The notes: generated from the letters alone by a model not told the origin. Counted from the stretch's first letter, positions 40,459 to 49,289 are shown. The stretch: 64,000 bases of DNA from CADCTB01 sp963768975 (GCA_963768975.1 CAVYKB010000004.1:38883-102882); one strand, 5' to 3'. A program made the numbers and translations.

Positions 40459-41568
40459 ATGGGCGTACCGGTTCTTGTTCTGCACGGCGTGGGGAACCGC
40501 AACAAGCAGTCGTTCGTCGATCAGGTCGGACGCCTGCAGGCGCGAGTCGGTACGGATTTCGAGCTGATCCCCGTGTTCTGGGGGCACCTCGGCGCCGCCG
40601 ACGCCGGCTTCGACGACGTGCTCCCCGGCGGGGACGAATCCGAGAGCCTCGAGTGGGCGCCGGCGGCCGTCTTGCCGCCTGCGAGGTCGGCCTCCGTGAC
40701 CACCGAACGGCAGGCGGCGATCATCGCCGCCGCCGCGGCGGCCCAGATGACCCAGGAAGAGGGGGCGTTCGTCCCCGGCGACGACGGGGTCCAAGCCGCG
40801 GTGGAGGAGGGCCTGCCGAAGACGACCTACCTGCGGACGGTCAGGAACCCGGAGGTCCTCGCCGCCGTGGGCGAGCTGGTCGGCAAAGCCGCGGCGCCCA
40901 CCGTCTCGTCGACCGACGAGGTGTTCGGCGCCCTGGGCCGCGTGGTCGACAGCGTCCTCTCGGGGGCCGACCGCCTGGTGGGGGCGGTGATCGGCGACGT
41001 GCTCGGGAACGTCAACCACGACCTGCGGTCAACGCTGGTGCCTGGCGTGGCCGGCTTTCTCGGCGACGTGTTCGCCTACCAGCATCACCGCCGGCTCATC
41101 CAGGACGCGATCTGGACGGAGATCGACGGCAACGACTCCACGCGGGGCAGCGGCACCGCGGAGCGCCCGGTGCACGTGGTGGCCCACAGCCTCGGCGGCG
41201 TCATCAGCTTCCACGCCGCGACTGCGGCCGACGCCGGCCGGCCCCTGTTCATCGATGGCTTCGTGACTTTCGGCAGCCAGGCCGGCTTCTTCCACATCCT
41301 CGACCCCCGCAACAGCGGCCTGGCACCGTACGTCGACGGGACACCGGTTCTCGTTCGCTCGATCCGGCGCTGGACGAACCTCTGGGAGCCCCTGGATCCG
41401 CTCGCCTTTCTCGCCGGCAAGGTCTTCGTGCTCGTGGACGCCGGCGGACGCGCGGACGCGCCGGTCGACCGCCCGACGTCCCACCTTGCTTCCACGGGCC
41501 TATTCACCCATGGGACCTACTGGGAGAGCGACGAACTGGTCGATGCCGTCCGGTCAACCTTGCGCTGA
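40459..41568 (+). CDS. Alpha/beta-hydrolase, lipase-like
   Basis: A 369-residue protein. VPVLVLHGVGNRNKQSF at the N-terminus gives the oxyanion strand, and VHVVAHSLGGVISFHAA near 235-250 is the nucleophile elbow G/A-H-S-L-G-G. A final THGTYWESDEL His completes a plausible Ser-Asp-His triad. A large helical insertion (about 60-200) separates the strand from the elbow and resembles a lid. No signal peptide. It is close to ATP/GTP-independent lipase/esterase families; the substrate is unknown. It sits between the YCII gene and the small zinc protein on the same strand. Confidence 0.75.
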   Translation: MGVPVLVLHGVGNRNKQSFVDQVGRLQARVGTDFELIPVFWGHLGAADAGFDDVLPGGDESESLEWAPAAVLPPARSASVTTERQAAIIAAAAAAQMTQEEGAFVPGDDGVQAAVEEGLPKTTYLRTVRNPEVLAAVGELVGKAAAPTVSSTDEVFGALGRVVDSVLSGADRLVGAVIGDVLGNVNHDLRSTLVPGVAGFLGDVFAYQHHRRLIQDAIWTEIDGNDSTRGSGTAERPVHVVAHSLGGVISFHAATAADAGRPLFIDGFVTFGSQAGFFHILDPRNSGLAPYVDGTPVLVRSIRRWTNLWEPLDPLAFLAGKVFVLVDAGGRADAPVDRPTSHLASTGLFTHGTYWESDELVDAVRSTLR

Positions 41569-41586
41569 AGCCGTACCATCGGCGCT

Positions 41587-41784
41587 ATGAACGAGCAGCC
41601 CGTCGAAACGGCCAACGACCCCGTCGAAAGGCCGGCGGCGGTGACGCCCCCGGCGGGAAAGCGCATCCGCCGCACGATGCTGTCCACCGGGTTCAGCACC
41701 GTCCCCGGCAAGACCTGTGAGGTCTGCGGCTTCCAGGGGTTCCGCTGGCAGACGGAGTGCCCGGAGGGCCACCCACTCACGTGA
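41587..41784 (+). CDS. Small zinc-ribbon-like protein
   Basis: A 65-residue protein from ATG 41587. The second half carries CEVCGFQGFRWQTECPEGHP, giving Cys-x2-Cys and Cys-x3-His spacing consistent with one zinc knuckle. The first half is Pro/Ala-rich and polar. No family recognised. It ends 48 bp from the convergent heliorhodopsin stop, with a shared hairpin between. It may be co-transcribed with the hydrolase gene 18 bp upstream. Confidence 0.6.
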   Translation: MNEQPVETANDPVERPAAVTPPAGKRIRRTMLSTGFSTVPGKTCEVCGFQGFRWQTECPEGHPLT

Positions 41785-41814
41785 ACGCTCGCCTCTGCGC
41801 TCGGGAGTGACCGA

Positions 41815-41833
41815 GAACGCTCAAGCAGCGTTC
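41815..41833. terminator. Bidirectional hairpin between the zinc-ribbon gene and heliorhodopsin
   Basis: GAACGCT (41815-41821) and AGCGTTC (41827-41833) form a perfect 7-bp stem around CAAGC. A further GTGAACGCT copy at 41781-41789 can pair with 41827-41835 as an alternative stem. It lies between convergent genes and covers the heliorhodopsin stop. Confidence 0.55.
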
Positions 41834-42608
41834 ACGAGGCCAGTGAGCCGGCGAAGATCTGCCACGCGAGAGCCGACTTCGCCACGAGGCTGAGCACCAG
41901 GTACGCCTTTTCGCCGAACGCGTAGCTGCGCCACGGCCCGACCTTCCGGTACTGCAGCCATTGGTTGAGCGCGAAGCTGTTGAAGAACAGGAACAGCGAC
42001 ACGTAGATGCCGACGACGAAGCCCGGAACCTCCTCGGCGGCGACGAGGTTGTAGCCGATCGCCACCCACGGCGTCAGACCCGCGACGCAGCCGAACCAGA
42101 ACGGCTTCATCGTCACGGTCACCCGTTCCGGAGGATTGGCAGATTCCTGCAGCCAGCCGAACAGGATCATGGCCACGTTGGCCCCGGCGATGCCGATGAG
42201 CGCCGAGATGCCGTCGATACCGCTGTAGAGGGCGATGAGCAGCACCATGAGCGTGGCGCTGAACGAGTACTCCACCCATCGGAACCGGTTGATCCCAGCG
42301 CGGAGGTCCTCGTCGTACGTGCGTCGGAGGAGCGTCGCAGTGAGAAGGTGGTCGAGGGCCGCGAGCGCGAGGAAGAGCGCGACTGCGGCGCTGATCGGCA
42401 CGTCGAAAAGCGCCTCCGGCGATCCTGACGGCGTGCCTGGAGGGCCGCTTGGCAGAGACCGGGTCACGGTGACGGCAAAGTCCGTCGCCATCACCAAGAC
42501 CGCCACGGCCTGCCCGAGGTGCAGCAGCGTCAGGATGACATTCCAGCTGCGAAGGGACCTCAGGCTGCGCTCGTCGACACCCGTTGCGGTCACGCTCGTG
42601 ATCCTCAT
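41832..42608 (-). CDS. Heliorhodopsin
   Basis: A 258-residue seven-helix retinal protein of the heliorhodopsin family, distinct from type 1 and type 2 rhodopsins and inserted with its N-terminus inside the cell. The Schiff-base lysine is Lys244 in LSLVAKSALAWQIF (helix 7). The counter-ion is Glu113 in RFRWVEYSFS (helix 3). Conserved His30 and His87 and the SLFLFFNSFALNQWLQY stretch of helix 6 match the prototype 48C12. Heliorhodopsins do not pump ions well; light sensing or regulation of partner enzymes has been proposed. No retinal-synthesis gene is in the window. It faces the zinc-ribbon gene and follows a 107-bp gap after the BNR protein, in the same direction. Confidence 0.93.
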   Translation of the reverse strand: MRITSVTATGVDERSLRSLRSWNVILTLLHLGQAVAVLVMATDFAVTVTRSLPSGPPGTPSGSPEALFDVPISAAVALFLALAALDHLLTATLLRRTYDEDLRAGINRFRWVEYSFSATLMVLLIALYSGIDGISALIGIAGANVAMILFGWLQESANPPERVTVTMKPFWFGCVAGLTPWVAIGYNLVAAEEVPGFVVGIYVSLFLFFNSFALNQWLQYRKVGPWRSYAFGEKAYLVLSLVAKSALAWQIFAGSLAS

Positions 42609-42714
42609 CTCTGCCAGGAGGACTCAGACTTTCCCACGCCGAGCTTCGCCCCGGACCGCTGGCGCACCCGTTAAGGCACGGCCGGCGGCCCGCTGGGCGA
42701 AGCTGCGACGCCGG

Positions 42715-44460
42715 CTACTCGGCGTCGGCGAAGGACCGAGTAGTTGACGGCTGAGTCGACCTGGCGCCGTCTGACCGCCGCTTGCTGAGTACCGCCATGA
42801 TCGCCAGAGCAACACCGACTGCCAAGAGACCTACGGCGCCAGCTGCGATCAACTTCGCAATCGTCGACGTGCCGCCACCGAGCTCCTGGAACTGGACGGT
42901 CGACACGAAGATGTCCTGCACGCCCGCTCCGAAGCCGAGCTGTTGCGACGGGTCTGGAAGCTGCACCTCACCCTTCTCGTTCAACGAGAAGCGCGTGTCA
43001 TCCCAGCCCACCATGGCGTAGGCGTTGGTCGACGCGAGACTCGGTGGCGAGTTCTGGTCGAAGTTGTTGGCCCAGACCCCGAGCCGGCGGTCGATGGTTT
43101 GATCGGTGACGCGGATGTTCTTGGACCACGTCGACCCGTTGTCGGTGGAGTAGGCGTAATAGACGTCGTTGGCCCGGATGCCCGGATCATTGCGGGTGTC
43201 CCACCACACCACGTCGACCCGTCCGTTGGGGGCCACTGCGATGTTGGGGATGTAGCTCCCTTGCAGCTTGGCGGGGTCGCTGTCGGGGATCACCTTGGGC
43301 TCGGTCCACGTGGCGCCGCCGTCGGTGGAGCGGAGATAGAAGATGGTCGAGAAGCCACTCACGCCGGGACGGGTGGTGCCCTCGGTTATCATGTGGAGGG
43401 TCCCTGACGATCCCCCCTTCGGGCTCCACACGATGAAGGGCTCGAGGAAGTTGGACCCGTTTTCGTAGCGGAACGGCGCTACCTGCGTCGCCGTCCACGT
43501 CTTGCCCCGGTCGGTGGACTTGGAGACGAAGATCCCCGAGGGCGGCGACGGCGTGATGTTCGCCGTGGCTGACTTCCAGGCTGCGTAGACCGTCCCGTCG
43601 TCGTCAACGGCGAGACCGGGATTGCTCCCGCCGAAATTAGCCGCCTGGTTCGGTGTCGCGGCGAGGGAGCCGGCGGGGACGGTGGTGGTCGTCGCCGTCG
43701 GCGAGGCGAGAGTGGTCGTCGTGGCCCCGATGGCCTGGGCCCTCAGTCCCCCGTCCGCGAAGGTGTTCCCGACCGCGGACACGGGCTCGGCGAAGGTCCT
43801 GCCCCCGTCGGTGGACACTGAGACCATCGGTTGGGCCGGCGCCGAGCTGCCGGTCGGCTGGTCGACGAGGGACCGCCGGTAGGTCACATAGACGATATCT
43901 TCGTTGGCCGACTTCGAGTCGACTGCGACGACGGTCACCGGTCGATTGGTCTCCACGTTGGGAGGCTGGGTGGCCCGGGCGTCACGGACGAGGGTCGTCT
44001 GCCAGCTGTCCCCCAGATCGGTGGAGCGGGCCAACTGCACACTCACCTTGTTACGGGTGTCCTGGGTATCCCAGGCCACCATGGCCATGTACAGGGTGTC
44101 GTTACGGCCCCAGGCCAGCGGCGCCTGGAAGATGTTGGAGTTGTTGGCCTCGCAGAAGGGGTAGGACGGCAACGTGGGCGAGGCGTCAAGCATTTGCCAG
44201 GTCTCCCCTCCGTCCGAGGAGCGAACCAAGCCGCACCGCTTGGCGCGGAACTCCAGGTAGCCGCCCACGACCTGCTCGGGCTTATCCGGGTTGGCCAGGA
44301 GGAAAGGCGCGGAGTAGGTGCGCTGGGGATCGAGGTCCGCTTTCGTGACATTGACCGGCGCCACTAGCTGGGGCGGATCGGCGGCGAACGCCGGACCTGT
44401 AGCCGCCATCGCCACCAGTGCAGTGGCGAGGACCAGTCGTCGGGTGTGACCAGAGTGCAT
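42715..44460 (-). CDS. Membrane-anchored BNR-repeat (sialidase-fold) surface protein
   Basis: A 581-residue protein from ATG 44460 with an AAGGAGGT site 5 nt upstream. A signal peptide (RRLVLATALVAMAATGPAFA) is followed by several Asp boxes, SSDGGETW, STDLGDSW, STDGGRTF, STDRGKTW, STDGGATW and STDNGSTW, forming a propeller (about 30-500). A Thr/Ala loop (about 240-270, TTTTLASPTATTTTVPAG) interrupts it. Near the C-terminus a membrane helix (LIAAGAVGLLAVGVALAIMAVL) and a basic tail (KRRSDGA) anchor it. No sialidase catalytic residues are evident, so binding or structural use is as likely as hydrolysis. Confidence 0.85.
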   Translation of the reverse strand: MHSGHTRRLVLATALVAMAATGPAFAADPPQLVAPVNVTKADLDPQRTYSAPFLLANPDKPEQVVGGYLEFRAKRCGLVRSSDGGETWQMLDASPTLPSYPFCEANNSNIFQAPLAWGRNDTLYMAMVAWDTQDTRNKVSVQLARSTDLGDSWQTTLVRDARATQPPNVETNRPVTVVAVDSKSANEDIVYVTYRRSLVDQPTGSSAPAQPMVSVSTDGGRTFAEPVSAVGNTFADGGLRAQAIGATTTTLASPTATTTTVPAGSLAATPNQAANFGGSNPGLAVDDDGTVYAAWKSATANITPSPPSGIFVSKSTDRGKTWTATQVAPFRYENGSNFLEPFIVWSPKGGSSGTLHMITEGTTRPGVSGFSTIFYLRSTDGGATWTEPKVIPDSDPAKLQGSYIPNIAVAPNGRVDVVWWDTRNDPGIRANDVYYAYSTDNGSTWSKNIRVTDQTIDRRLGVWANNFDQNSPPSLASTNAYAMVGWDDTRFSLNEKGEVQLPDPSQQLGFGAGVQDIFVSTVQFQELGGGTSTIAKLIAAGAVGLLAVGVALAIMAVLSKRRSDGARSTQPSTTRSFADAE

Positions 44461-44773
44461 GTTCGACCTCCTTGACTGTGAAGAACTGTCGTGTCGGTGC
44501 GTCGCCCGCCGTAAGGCTAAGCGGATAGAGGCCGTGTGGGAAGGGCAAGCGGCTGGCCCGCCGCTGCCGATCGTGGTCGAGCCGCTTCTGGCGGCGACGA
44601 TCCGTCTCGTGGTGGCCTCCGCAGCAGCGGGTCAACGGCGCTCGCCCAATCGATGCGGATGGCCTGAACAGGCCATGAGCCGCCGACCCTGAATGGCCTG
44701 CTCAGGCGAAGTCGGGGGAGGGCCCGAAGGCGCATCCTTCGCATGGATCACCCCACAGCGAAAGGAGACGGTG
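44461..44773. other. Divergent intergenic region of 313 bp
   Basis: Carries the leader of the BNR gene on the minus strand and the control region of the SnoaL operon on the plus strand, including the paired inverted repeats at 44659-44707. No credible coding frame is seen. Confidence 0.6.
44659..44707 (+). promoter_or_regulatory. Two inverted repeats, 34 bp centre to centre, upstream of the SnoaL operon
   Basis: ATGGCCTGAACAGGCCAT (44659-44676) is a perfect 8-bp inverted repeat with a 2-nt centre. ATGGCCTGCTCAGGC (44693-44707) repeats the left half and most of the right. The spacing is about three helical turns, typical of two dimers of one regulator. The LuxR-type regulator at 46776-48524 is the nearest candidate. 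Confidence 0.6.
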
Positions 44774-45193
44774 ATGTCGGACGTGAAGGAGGTCGCCGAC
44801 CGGCTGACGGCCGCGGTGGCCAGCGGGGACCTGGAGGGGGCGACAAGCTGCTACGCCCCCGAGGCGGTGCTGGTCGCACCCGAAGGCACGTTCAAGGGAA
44901 GGGCGCAGATCGCGGAGTTCCTCCGGTCTTGGACCGAGCCCTGGTCCGAGACGGTGTTCGAGGTGTCCACGACGGCGTCGTGGGACGACCGGGCCCTCGA
45001 CGAGTGGACCTGCCGGGCTACCAACTCCGGCGCCATCTCCCTGCCGACAGGCGAGACCGTGCCCGCCACGGGCAACCGGGTGGCGGTCCGGGGAGCCGAC
45101 ATCTGCACGGTGCGCAACGGCGCCATCATCGAGCACCACGTCTACTACGACCAGGTCGAGCTGCTGGGCCAGCTCGGGCTGCTTCCGGAGTAG
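44774..45193 (+). CDS. SnoaL/NTF2-like protein
   Basis: A 139-residue protein from ATG 44774, behind an AAAGGAGA site. SDVKEVADRLTAAVASGDLEGA, CYAPEAVLVAPEGTFKGRAQI and IEHHVYYDQVELLGQLGLLPE give the cone-shaped NTF2-like fold of the SnoaL family, which includes polyketide cyclases and many uncharacterised binding proteins. No catalytic Asp-His pair can be assigned with certainty. It starts a three-gene operon; the stop lies against the DsrE-like gene. Confidence 0.87.
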   Translation: MSDVKEVADRLTAAVASGDLEGATSCYAPEAVLVAPEGTFKGRAQIAEFLRSWTEPWSETVFEVSTTASWDDRALDEWTCRATNSGAISLPTGETVPATGNRVAVRGADICTVRNGAIIEHHVYYDQVELLGQLGLLPE

Positions 45194-45201
45194 TGGGCGG
45201 G

Positions 45202-45564
45202 ATGGGCAAGGCAGTTGTGAGCCTCACCACCGGCCTGGAAGACCCTGAGAAGGTAACGGTGGCCTTCCTGGTGGCCGTAGGTGCTGCCGAGTCGGGGCGC
45301 CCGACCCTGATGTTCCTCGCCAAGGAGGCCGTCCGCCTGGCGGTCGACGGCGTAGCCGTCGGCGTGGCCTGCGAGGGCTGTCCTCCGCTGCCCTCGCTGC
45401 TCGACCGCTTCGCCAAGGCCGGCGGCCGCTATTACGTGTGCCCCATCTGCTTCGACGCCAAGAAGCTCGACCGAGGATCACTGCTGCCCACCGCCGAGGC
45501 CGCCGGAACGGTCCCCCTCTGGGAGTGGATCGGCGACGAAGGGGCCACCACCTTCAGCTACTGA
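45202..45564 (+). CDS. DsrE/YchN-like protein
   Basis: A 120-residue protein from ATG 45202 (in-frame GTG 45193 overlaps the previous stop). KAVVSLTTGLEDPEKVTVAFLVA and SGRPTLMFLAKEAVRLAV follow the DsrE/F-like Rossmannoid fold. Two Cys regions, CEGCPPL and CPICFDAK, resemble the sulfur-relay or redox sites of this family, so persulfide handling is possible. It lies between the SnoaL protein and the methyltransferase, probably in one transcript. The substrate is unknown. Confidence 0.85.
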   Translation: MGKAVVSLTTGLEDPEKVTVAFLVAVGAAESGRPTLMFLAKEAVRLAVDGVAVGVACEGCPPLPSLLDRFAKAGGRYYVCPICFDAKKLDRGSLLPTAEAAGTVPLWEWIGDEGATTFSY

Positions 45565-45634
45565 CCGGCGGTGGACGGCCACCGAACCGGGACCACCGAC
45601 CATCATCACCGACCAACGAGGGGGAGGCACCACC

Positions 45635-46783
45635 GTGAGCGAGACGACTGGCACGAGGACGACCATGACGGCGACGACCAAGATGGCGACGACCGGGGAG
45701 GGCCCGGGCGGGGTGGAATCGGCGAGGGACGCCCTCGCCGAGCGCCTGCTCGAAGCCACCGTCGGCGCCCTCGATCTTTTCCACGTCTGGCTCGGTGAGC
45801 ACCTCGGACTCTACCGGGCCCTGGCCGGTGGCGGACCGCTGACCAACGCCGGCCTGGCCGCCCGGGCGGGCATCGACGAGCGCTATGCCCGGGAGTGGCT
45901 GGAGCACCAGGCGGTGGCCGGGATCCTGGCGGCCAGTGACCAGGCCGACCCGGCCGAGCGCACCTTCTCCCTGCCCGCAGGCCACGACGAGGTGCTCCTC
46001 GACGGCGACAGCCTCAGCTACGTCCTGCCCATGGCCCTCGGCGTGGTGGGCGTGGCCCAGGCCCTCCCCAGGGTGCGGGACGCCTTCCGTACGGGCGGGG
46101 GCGTGCCGTATGAGGCCTACGGGGCCGACACCCGCCACTTCATCGCCCGCGCCAACCGGCCCATGTTCGTCAACCTGCTGGCCACCGAGTGGTTCCCGGC
46201 CGTGCCCGGCCTCGCCCAGCGGCTAGCCGCCGACCCGCCGGCCCGGGTGGCCGACGTGGGGTGCGGGACCGGCTGGTCGACGATCGCCATCGCCCGAGGA
46301 TTCCCAAACGCCGTCGTCACCGGCATCGACCTCGACTGCGCGTCGATCGAGGAGGCCCGGGCCCACGCGGCCGAGGCCGGCGTGGCCGACCGGGTGACCT
46401 TCGAGGTGGCCGACGCCGCCGACCCCCGGCTGGGCGGGAACTTCGACCTCGTCTGTGCCTTCGAAACGATCCACGACATGGCCGACCCCGTCGGCGCCCT
46501 CGGGGCCATGGCGGCGCTGCGGTCGCAGGGCGCGACCGTGCTGGTCGCCGACGAGCGAGTGGCCGACGAGTTCACCACCGACGTTGAGTTCGGCGAGCGG
46601 TTCCAGTGGGGCTGGAGCGCACTCCACTGCCTGCCCTGCGCCCGCTCGGAGCCTCCTGCCACGGCGACGGGCACCATCATGCGGGTGCCGACGTTGCGGG
46701 CATACGCCCGGGAGGCCGGCTTCGCCGCCGTCGAGGTACTCGCGATCGAGAACGACTTCTGGCGGTTCTACCGGCTCAGCTGA
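45635..46783 (+). CDS. SAM-dependent methyltransferase with N-terminal winged-helix-like domain
   Basis: A 382-residue protein. Residues about 40-110 (DLFHVWLGEHLGLYRALAGGG, TNAGLAARAGIDERYAREWLE) form a dimerisation/winged-helix domain as in O-methyltransferases and Rv2258-type proteins. The SAM-binding loop is VADVGCGTGWSTIAIARGFP near 205-225, followed by GIDLDCASIEEAR and LVCAFETIHDMADP. The N-terminal 25 residues are Thr-rich and probably disordered. The acceptor is unknown. The 3' end overlaps the convergent LuxR regulator by 8 nt. Confidence 0.9.
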   Translation: MSETTGTRTTMTATTKMATTGEGPGGVESARDALAERLLEATVGALDLFHVWLGEHLGLYRALAGGGPLTNAGLAARAGIDERYAREWLEHQAVAGILAASDQADPAERTFSLPAGHDEVLLDGDSLSYVLPMALGVVGVAQALPRVRDAFRTGGGVPYEAYGADTRHFIARANRPMFVNLLATEWFPAVPGLAQRLAADPPARVADVGCGTGWSTIAIARGFPNAVVTGIDLDCASIEEARAHAAEAGVADRVTFEVADAADPRLGGNFDLVCAFETIHDMADPVGALGAMAALRSQGATVLVADERVADEFTTDVEFGERFQWGWSALHCLPCARSEPPATATGTIMRVPTLRAYAREAGFAAVEVLAIENDFWRFYRLS

Positions 46784-48524
46784 GCCCGTGGCGGGCGCCG
46801 AGGGCGGCGGCCGCCGCCCTGGTGTGGACGCCCAGCTTGGTGAGGATGTTGGACACGTGGCGGTGGGCGGTGTGGGCGCTGATGTGCAGGCGCTGGCCTA
46901 TGGCCCGGTCACTGAGCCCCTCGGCCAGCAGGGCCAGCACTTCTCGCTCCCTGGCGCTCAGCTCGTCCAAGGGCGTCGTCACCCCGCCCAGCGCGGGAGA
47001 CGGTGGGGGGCCGCCGCCCGCCGCCGCCCGCACGGCCTTCTCGGCCCGCTGGGCGGCGTAGAGGGCGCCGAGGGCCCTCAGGCGCTCGGCCGCCCGACGG
47101 GCCTGGCGGTCGGCGCTGTCCGCCCGCTGAAGGCGGGCCAACGCCCCGGCCAGCTCGATGCGAGCACACTCGGCCTCGAAGGGCAGGACGCTGCGCTCGA
47201 ACAGCTCCACTGCCTGCTCCAGTTGGCGTCGGGCGGAGGCGTCGTCGCCGGCCAGCGTGGCCACGTGGGCCTGAGCACACAGCGCCATGGCCCGCAGCGA
47301 CTTGGTGCCCACCGGGGTGGCGACCGCCTCCAGGGCGGCGGCGGCCGACCGGGCCGCAGACTCCTCTCCCAGTTCGACCCGGGCCCGCACGAGCAGCTCC
47401 AGCGCGTCGGCCCGCTGGGTGAGGCTGGCCTGAGGGATTGCGCCCAAGAGGTCCTCGAGCAGCTCGGCCGCCCGGGCGGCGTAGCCCGCCTCCAGCGCCA
47501 GGCACGCCTGGCCGACAACGGCCATGGGGTGGGGCACGGAGCGGGCGAACAGCTCGGCCGCGTCCTCGACCCGCCCCTGGCGGCGGCGCAGCTCCCCCAG
47601 GCGCGCCCACGATTCACACGCGGCCGGCGGGCGGACGCGCACGAGTACGTCTCCCGAAGCCACCAGCTCGGCCTCCGCCTGCTCCCAGCGGCCGTGGTAC
47701 ACGAGCACCCCGCCGTAGTGCGCCCGGCACACGCCGTTGGCGAACAGCGCGCCCGACCGCTCGGAGGTCTCCCGCATGCGCTGGCACCACTGTGAGGCCC
47801 GGTCGAAGTCGCGCACCCGCTCGCAGGCGTAGATCAGGTAGCACATCATCCAAGAGGTGGCGATACGGTCCTGCAGCTCGCCGGTGGTGGCGGCTACGCC
47901 GACCTCGTCGAGGCGGGCCATGCCCTCGTCGATGCGCCCCTGGGTGACCAGGGCCAGGCCGCCCAAGCCGAGGCCCAGGAACTCCATGTCGGCCAGGCCG
48001 AGCTGCCGTCCGACCTCAGTCGCCTCCTCGGCCCGCAGCAGGGCGGTGGCGGTGTCGTCCTCCAGCTCCATGGCGAAGGCGCCCTCCTGGAAGGCCAGCC
48101 ACCCGTGCTCGGGGGTGGGGCCCAGCCCCTCCAGCAGGCGCCGGGCCCTCCCGTACCAGCCGTTGGCCACCGCGTGCTCGGCCCGGAAGTCGTGGTGGTC
48201 GCAGCCGAGCCAGATCGCCTGCCGAGCGGCGGACACCCGGTCGCCCTGCTGGCGGTAGGTGGTGTAGGCCCGTTCCCGGGCGGGGAACAGCGCGCCGGAG
48301 TCGTTGGCCCACCACGCCACCCACCCCAGGCCTTCGTAGGCCTCGGGAGTGTCGCCGTTGAGTAAAGCGGCCTCGAAGGACCTCCTGGCGTGCTCGAGGT
48401 CCTGGACCTCAAGGGCGGCCCAGCCGACAGCCACCAGGCTCTGGGCGGCGTCGTGGCGGGTGTCGTCGGTCACACTGGCCGAAAGGTAGCGGCTGCGGGC
48501 CAGGGGCGCCCGAACGGCGAGCAC
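46776..48524 (-). CDS. LuxR-family regulator with TPR-like helical repeats
   Basis: A 582-residue protein. Residues about 20-500 are helical repeats with TPR/Bacterial Transcriptional Activator character (ARRSFEAALLNGDTPEAYEG, RWEQAEAELVASGDVLVR, DADSRQAR-like units). The C-terminal 65 residues form a LuxR helix-turn-helix with LSAREREVLALLAEGLSDRAIG and HRHVSNILTKLGVHTRAAA. It lacks the Walker A motif of MalT/LAL regulators. It converges on the SnoaL-DsrE-methyltransferase operon and may control it through the repeats at 44659-44707; this is inferred from position. Confidence 0.87.
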   Translation of the reverse strand: MLAVRAPLARSRYLSASVTDDTRHDAAQSLVAVGWAALEVQDLEHARRSFEAALLNGDTPEAYEGLGWVAWWANDSGALFPARERAYTTYRQQGDRVSAARQAIWLGCDHHDFRAEHAVANGWYGRARRLLEGLGPTPEHGWLAFQEGAFAMELEDDTATALLRAEEATEVGRQLGLADMEFLGLGLGGLALVTQGRIDEGMARLDEVGVAATTGELQDRIATSWMMCYLIYACERVRDFDRASQWCQRMRETSERSGALFANGVCRAHYGGVLVYHGRWEQAEAELVASGDVLVRVRPPAACESWARLGELRRRQGRVEDAAELFARSVPHPMAVVGQACLALEAGYAARAAELLEDLLGAIPQASLTQRADALELLVRARVELGEESAARSAAAALEAVATPVGTKSLRAMALCAQAHVATLAGDDASARRQLEQAVELFERSVLPFEAECARIELAGALARLQRADSADRQARRAAERLRALGALYAAQRAEKAVRAAAGGGPPPSPALGGVTTPLDELSAREREVLALLAEGLSDRAIGQRLHISAHTAHRHVSNILTKLGVHTRAAAAALGARHGLS

Positions 48525-48657
48525 CTAGGACACGAGCCCGAGGCAGCCCGACCAGCTCGGGAGCCACAAATCCTTCCGGCGGCCGGTGAACGACATGCGC
48601 TTCACGGTGGCAATCACAAGGAGCGCCGACCGACGTCCGAGGTCCCCGCTCCATGGG

Positions 48658-49035
48658 TCAGACGCGAATGACGCGCAGATCGGGATCGAGCACCAAGAGA
48701 TCGTCGGAGTCAGACGTGGCCACTTGCTGAGCCGCTCGTCGAGCGCAGAGAACCACATGTGCATCCACGATGTCGGCGGTGCCGCTCGCAGCAAGAAGCC
48801 GGCCCACGCTCGTGGCGTCAACCCTGCCGAGGGGGACGACATCGGTGGTCGGCTGGCGGACGAGGCGGGCGAGGCGCACCTGGCGGGCCGGCGCCCGGAC
48901 AACCTGGGCGAGCGCCGTCGCCGGGACCGTGACGCGGGCTCCGGTCTCGCGAGCCCGGGCCAGCAGGACAAGGACCCGGCGGTCGTCGCGTTCGAGGGCG
49001 ATGAGGGCGCCGGCGTCCAGGGTCACGCCCGGCAT
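48658..49035 (-). CDS. PIN-domain toxin
   Basis: A 125-residue PIN ribonuclease from ATG 49035. TLDAGALIALERDDRRVLVLL carries the first Asp. TALAQVVRAPARQVRLARLV has Gln where many PIN proteins have Glu, a variant normal for this subfamily. ADIVDAHVVLCA holds the next Asp, and SDSDDLLVLDP the last acidic cluster. Its ATG overlaps the antitoxin stop (TGATG). It forms the first of four PIN cassettes in the 48.6-52 kb island. Confidence 0.87.
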   Translation of the reverse strand: MPGVTLDAGALIALERDDRRVLVLLARARETGARVTVPATALAQVVRAPARQVRLARLVRQPTTDVVPLGRVDATSVGRLLAASGTADIVDAHVVLCARRAAQQVATSDSDDLLVLDPDLRVIRV

Positions 49036-49289
49036 CAGGCCGCGGTGGTAGCCGACGAATGACCGAGGATCCCGTCGGCCCAGACACGTTCCTCTTCCGA
49101 CAGGGGACCCCCCGTCTGGCGAAGGGCCTCGGCCAAAAGCGCGCCCCACCCGGCCACGTCGTCCAGTGCGACCTCCACCGAATGCTGCACGAAACCCGAA
49201 ACGCTCGGCGCAGACCCAGCTTCGACGAGCGCCCGAATCCGCTCGAGCTGCGCCTCGTCCAGCGTCACGGTGACCTTCTTGGTCGCCAT
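49035..49289 (-). CDS. Ribbon-helix-helix-type antitoxin
   Basis: An 84-residue protein from ATG 49289. MATKKVTVTLDEAQLERIRAL is a ribbon-helix-helix (CopG/MetJ) N-terminus; SVSGFVQHSVEVALDD is the second helix. The C-terminal half (EEERVWADGILG) is acidic and would bind the PIN toxin encoded 1 nt downstream. It is probably an autorepressor with its toxin. Upstream ATGs extend the frame but add non-conserved sequence. Confidence 0.85.
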   Translation of the reverse strand: MATKKVTVTLDEAQLERIRALVEAGSAPSVSGFVQHSVEVALDDVAGWGALLAEALRQTGGPLSEEERVWADGILGHSSATTAA

